A stretch of 56,557 nucleotides of DNA from Enterobacter sichuanensis. GTDB lineage: Bacteria > Pseudomonadota > Gammaproteobacteria > Enterobacterales > Enterobacteriaceae. A model generated the notes under the pieces. It saw nothing but the letters and a program-made list of their open reading frames with translations, had not been told where the DNA came from and did no database searches. Numbering within the stretch: the stretch's first letter is position 1; each line of letters begins with the position of its first letter. Of this stretch, positions 54,705 through 56,557 are shown piece by piece. The stretch lies in the NCBI RefSeq assembly GCF_002939185.1, contig NZ_POVL01000032.1, positions 1 to 56,557 of the forward strand, in the 5' to 3' direction. The position numbers and the translations under genes are program-made.

Positions 54705-55567
54705 GCCTTGTCAGTCGTTGCCTCCGGGTCTCACGTGCGCAACTGCATGCCATAGCCCGTCGGTCGAAGGACTGGCAGGATCGTCGGTGCAAGCGCAAGC
54801 CTGATGATACTGACGCGCTGGCCCGTATCCATACCGTTATCGGCGATCTGCCCACCTATGGTTATCGTCGGGTATGGGCACTGTTGCGCAGACAATCAGA
54901 AACTGACGACATGGCGGTGATCAATGCCAAACGCGTATACCGCATCATGCGTCAGAATGCGCTGCTGCTTGAGCGTAAACAGGAAATACCGCCATCGAAG
55001 CGGGCGCATACAGGGAAAGTGGCCGTTGGAGAAAGTAACCAGCGGTGGTGCTCTGACGGCTTCGAGTTCAGCTGTGATAACGGTGAAAAACTGCGGGTCA
55101 CGTTCGCTCTGGACTGTTGCGATCGCGAGGCACTTTACTGGGCGGCCAGTAACGGTGGATATGACAGTGAAACCGTGCAGGACGTCATGCTGGGTGCCGT
55201 GGAGCGTCGCTTCGGTAACAGCCTGCCGACATCCCCAGTTGAGTGGCTGACAGACAACGGTTCAGCCTACCGTTCTTATCAGACGCGTCAGTTCGCCAGA
55301 ATGGTAGGACTGGAGCCTAAACATACGGCGGTACGTAGCCCGGAAAGCAACGGGATGGCAGAGAGCTTCGTGAAAACGATGAAGCGCGATTACATCAGCA
55401 TCATGCCGAAACCCGACGGGTTAACAGCGGTAAAGAACCTTGCGGAGGCCTTCGAACATTACAACGAATGGCATCCGCATAGTGCACTGGGGTATCGTTC
55501 GCCACGGGAATATCTGCGGCGGCGAACCAGTAATGGGTTAAGTGATAAAAAGTGTATGGAAATATAG
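54662..55567 (+). CDS. insD: IS2 transposase OrfB (InsD), DDE integrase domain
   Basis: A 301-residue frame, expressed as OrfAB by -1 frameshifting at the A-run. The DDE residues are visible: Asp in RWCSDGFEF, Asp in WLTDNGSAY and Glu in [13 protein letters not shown]. The N-terminal part has an HTH ([18 protein letters not shown]). No stop or frameshift disrupts it, so the element may be mobile. Confidence 0.95.
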   Translation: MDSARALVTGGWRISLVSRCLRVSRAQLHAIARRSKDWQDRRCKRKPDDTDALARIHTVIGDLPTYGYRRVWALLRRQSETDDMAVINAKRVYRIMRQNALLLERKQEIPPSKRAHTGKVAVGESNQRWCSDGFEFSCDNGEKLRVTFALDCCDREALYWAASNGGYDSETVQDVMLGAVERRFGNSLPTSPVEWLTDNGSAYRSYQTRQFARMVGLEPKHTAVRSPESNGMAESFVKTMKRDYISIMPKPDGLTAVKNLAEAFEHYNEWHPHSALGYRSPREYLRRRTSNGLSDKKCMEI

Positions 55568-55578
55568 GGGCCAATCCA

Positions 55579-56126
55579 GCTACCTCACAGAGAAACATCA
55601 CGTGATTAAGATCCGTCTCTGGTATGTGCGTGGCGGCGTGCGCGGTGAAGAGATTTCATTCGGCTGCACCCCTTATCTCTACGGGAGTAAATACGGCCCA
55701 CTCTGCGACGGTGAAGCGACTAAGAAATCACTTACCGATGCGACGAAAAAGGCACTCTCTTCTCTCGGTTTCAGCGCTGATATCTTCATGGGTCTCTATG
55801 ATAACCCTGAATATCGACAGAAAAACAAAGAAGAATTCGCCCTTAAAATCGCCAGCGATAATGCAGAAGATGCTGCGCGCTTGCGCCAGGAGCTGGACGA
55901 CAAACTTACGCGAGTTGCAAACACCTTGGCAACCGGTGTCTCTACCAACGAAGTGACCAAAGTATTCGCATCTATCGCCCGCGAAGTGGAGGTGCACCGT
56001 AAAGATGCTGAGGCCAAAGGCGACAGCCAGCATGCCAATTATCTGAGTAAACGTCTGCGTCGCCTGACCACCATCAAAGATGAACGTCTGAAAGAACTGA
56101 ACAAAGCCCAGGAGAAAACAGCATGA
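55579..56126 (+). pseudogene. 3' part of the IS2-split recombination gene
   Basis: Continues the frame interrupted at 54247: after the 4-bp repeat the codons read YLTEKHHVIKIRLWYVRGG, then CTPYLYGSKYGPLCDGEATKKSLTDATKKALSSLGFSADI. The KKSLTDATKKALS-GFSADI block is the hallmark of the annealase-like phage family. The C-terminal 90 residues are helical and charged. An in-frame ATG within IS2 (55542) could allow a low level of truncated product. The stop overlaps the next gene by 4 bp. Confidence 0.8.
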
Positions 56127-56557
56127 GCAAGGTAACCGCAATCGCATTAGCAAATGATTACTCCAGCCTGTTAAACCTGCTGGAAACCTCTGACGAGTTG
56201 ACGCCGGAAATGATCGCCGACACCCTGGAAGGGATTGAAGGTGAGCTGGCAGATCGCCTGGATGCAGTTATGGTGGTGGCGCGCAATAACCTGGGCAACG
56301 CGAAAACCTGTGACGAAGAGATGAAGCGTCTGGCTGAGCGCAAAAAGTCTTTCGAAAATAAAGACAAGCACCTCCGCAAGTACATTCTGTCATGCCTGTT
56401 AGGCGCCGGTCTGGATAAGCTGAAAACCCCCAGAAATACCTTTACTGCTCGTCAGGGTACTGTAAGCGTGGTGGTCGATAATGTTGAAGCGTTACCTGAC
56501 GAAGTGGTCACAGTTCAGACGGTAATCGCCCCTGACAAGAAGGCCATCAAAGAAAGG
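56123..56557 (+). CDS. Siphovirus Gp157 family protein (cut by window edge)
   Basis: At least 145 residues, running off the right edge. ATGA overlap with the preceding gene. The sequence (opening SKVTAIALANDYSSLLNLLE; EGELADRLDAVMVVARNN; EEMKRLAERKKSFENK) and its long helices with a beta end (TFTARQGTVSVVVDN) match the Gp157 family found in phage recombination operons. Its role is not established. The gene lacks a visible stop only because the window ends. Confidence 0.85.
   Translation, partial: MSKVTAIALANDYSSLLNLLETSDELTPEMIADTLEGIEGELADRLDAVMVVARNNLGNAKTCDEEMKRLAERKKSFENKDKHLRKYILSCLLGAGLDKLKTPRNTFTARQGTVSVVVDNVEALPDEVVTVQTVIAPDKKAIKER

Larger units (their letters stand above)
54248..55578 (+). 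mobile_element. IS2 insertion (IS3 family), complete
   Basis: Exactly 1331 bp, the length of IS2. The left end TAGACTGGCCCC and the right end GGGGCCAATCCA (complement TGGATTGGCCCC) match IS2 termini. Both transposase frames are open. A 4-bp repeat GCTA flanks the element (54244-54247 and 55579-55582); IS2 usually gives 5 bp. The element interrupts a phage recombination gene and probably removes its function. Confidence 0.95.
21084..56557. mobile_element. Temperate short-tailed prophage integrated at leuZ (incomplete at right edge)
   Basis: From the leuZ junction to the window edge nearly every gene is phage-type: lysis, serotype conversion, tailspike, terminase, virion, replication, repressor and recombination genes. 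Tail tubular and head-tail connector proteins, with no tape measure or sheath, indicate a podovirus. Portal, Bbp19-like, capsid and terminase families resemble the epsilon15/BPP-1 group. The late gene order, with terminase after the internal virion proteins, resembles T7. Integrase and the second attachment site are not in the window. The visible part seems intact apart from one IS2. Confidence 0.95.

Overview
The window is chromosomal DNA of an enterobacterium followed by most of a temperate prophage. The order uspC, otsA/otsB, araHGF, ftnB, yecJ, azuC, yecR, ftnA, tyrP, yecA, leuZ matches the Escherichia coli flhDC–leuZ interval. The interposed genes (a DcuB-like carrier, a five-gene liv-type transporter) and the sequence divergence point to Enterobacter or a close relative such as Lelliottia or Leclercia rather than E. 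coli itself. The genus is an inference.

Host part, 1–21083. It begins with the flhDC upstream region, which has a perfect CRP site, then uspC, trehalose synthesis (otsBA), the arabinose ABC importer (araFGH, with a tandem AraC-type site upstream), two ferritins (ftnB, ftnA), a C4-dicarboxylate carrier, yecJ, the small gene azuC, lipoprotein yecR, tyrosine permease tyrP (TyrR boxes and promoter visible), yecA, and a livKHMGF-type branched-chain amino acid importer. Beside the tRNA gene sits a compact type VI secretion cargo module: an Hcp, a DUF2778/Tlde1-type L,D-transpeptidase effector and a small membrane protein that is probably its immunity protein. The three genes overlap.

Prophage part, 21084 to the right edge (at least 35 kb; integrase and the far attachment site lie outside). 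The left junction is a 56-nt 3' fragment of tRNA-Leu (leuZ). The late genes are on the minus strand in a T7-like order: portal, scaffold, capsid, tail tubular A and B, internal virion proteins, terminase, tailspike. Most individual families resemble the epsilon15/BPP-1 type of short-tailed phage. A P22-like gtrA-gtrB plus a serotype-specific glucosyltransferase gene runs on the plus strand between the tailspike and the lysis cassette (holin, SAR-type endolysin, spanins). Early minus-strand genes include a YdaS/Cro-like and a YdaT/CII-like regulator, a replication initiator, a DnaB-type helicase, several small genes, and an operon with a clear LexA box that includes a Ref-type nuclease. A short CI-type repressor without a self-cleavage domain is divergent. 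To its right a plus-strand operon with a long, strongly structured leader carries recombination genes. One of these is split by an intact 1331-bp IS2.

How the parts fit: the repressor region shows TAAC-N4-GTTA operators over the early promoters. Because the repressor has no RecA-dependent cleavage domain, the LexA-controlled gene at 45478–45669 is a good candidate for the SOS induction switch (inference). The leader at 51749–52197 holds three hairpins with the same GAAAGA loop, two with compensatory base changes. No N-like antiterminator was recognised and terminators lie inside the transcription units, so an RNA-encoded antitermination element similar in concept to HK022 put is a reasonable hypothesis. 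A dispersed 16-bp inverted repeat precedes the capsid, small terminase, tailspike and gtr genes.
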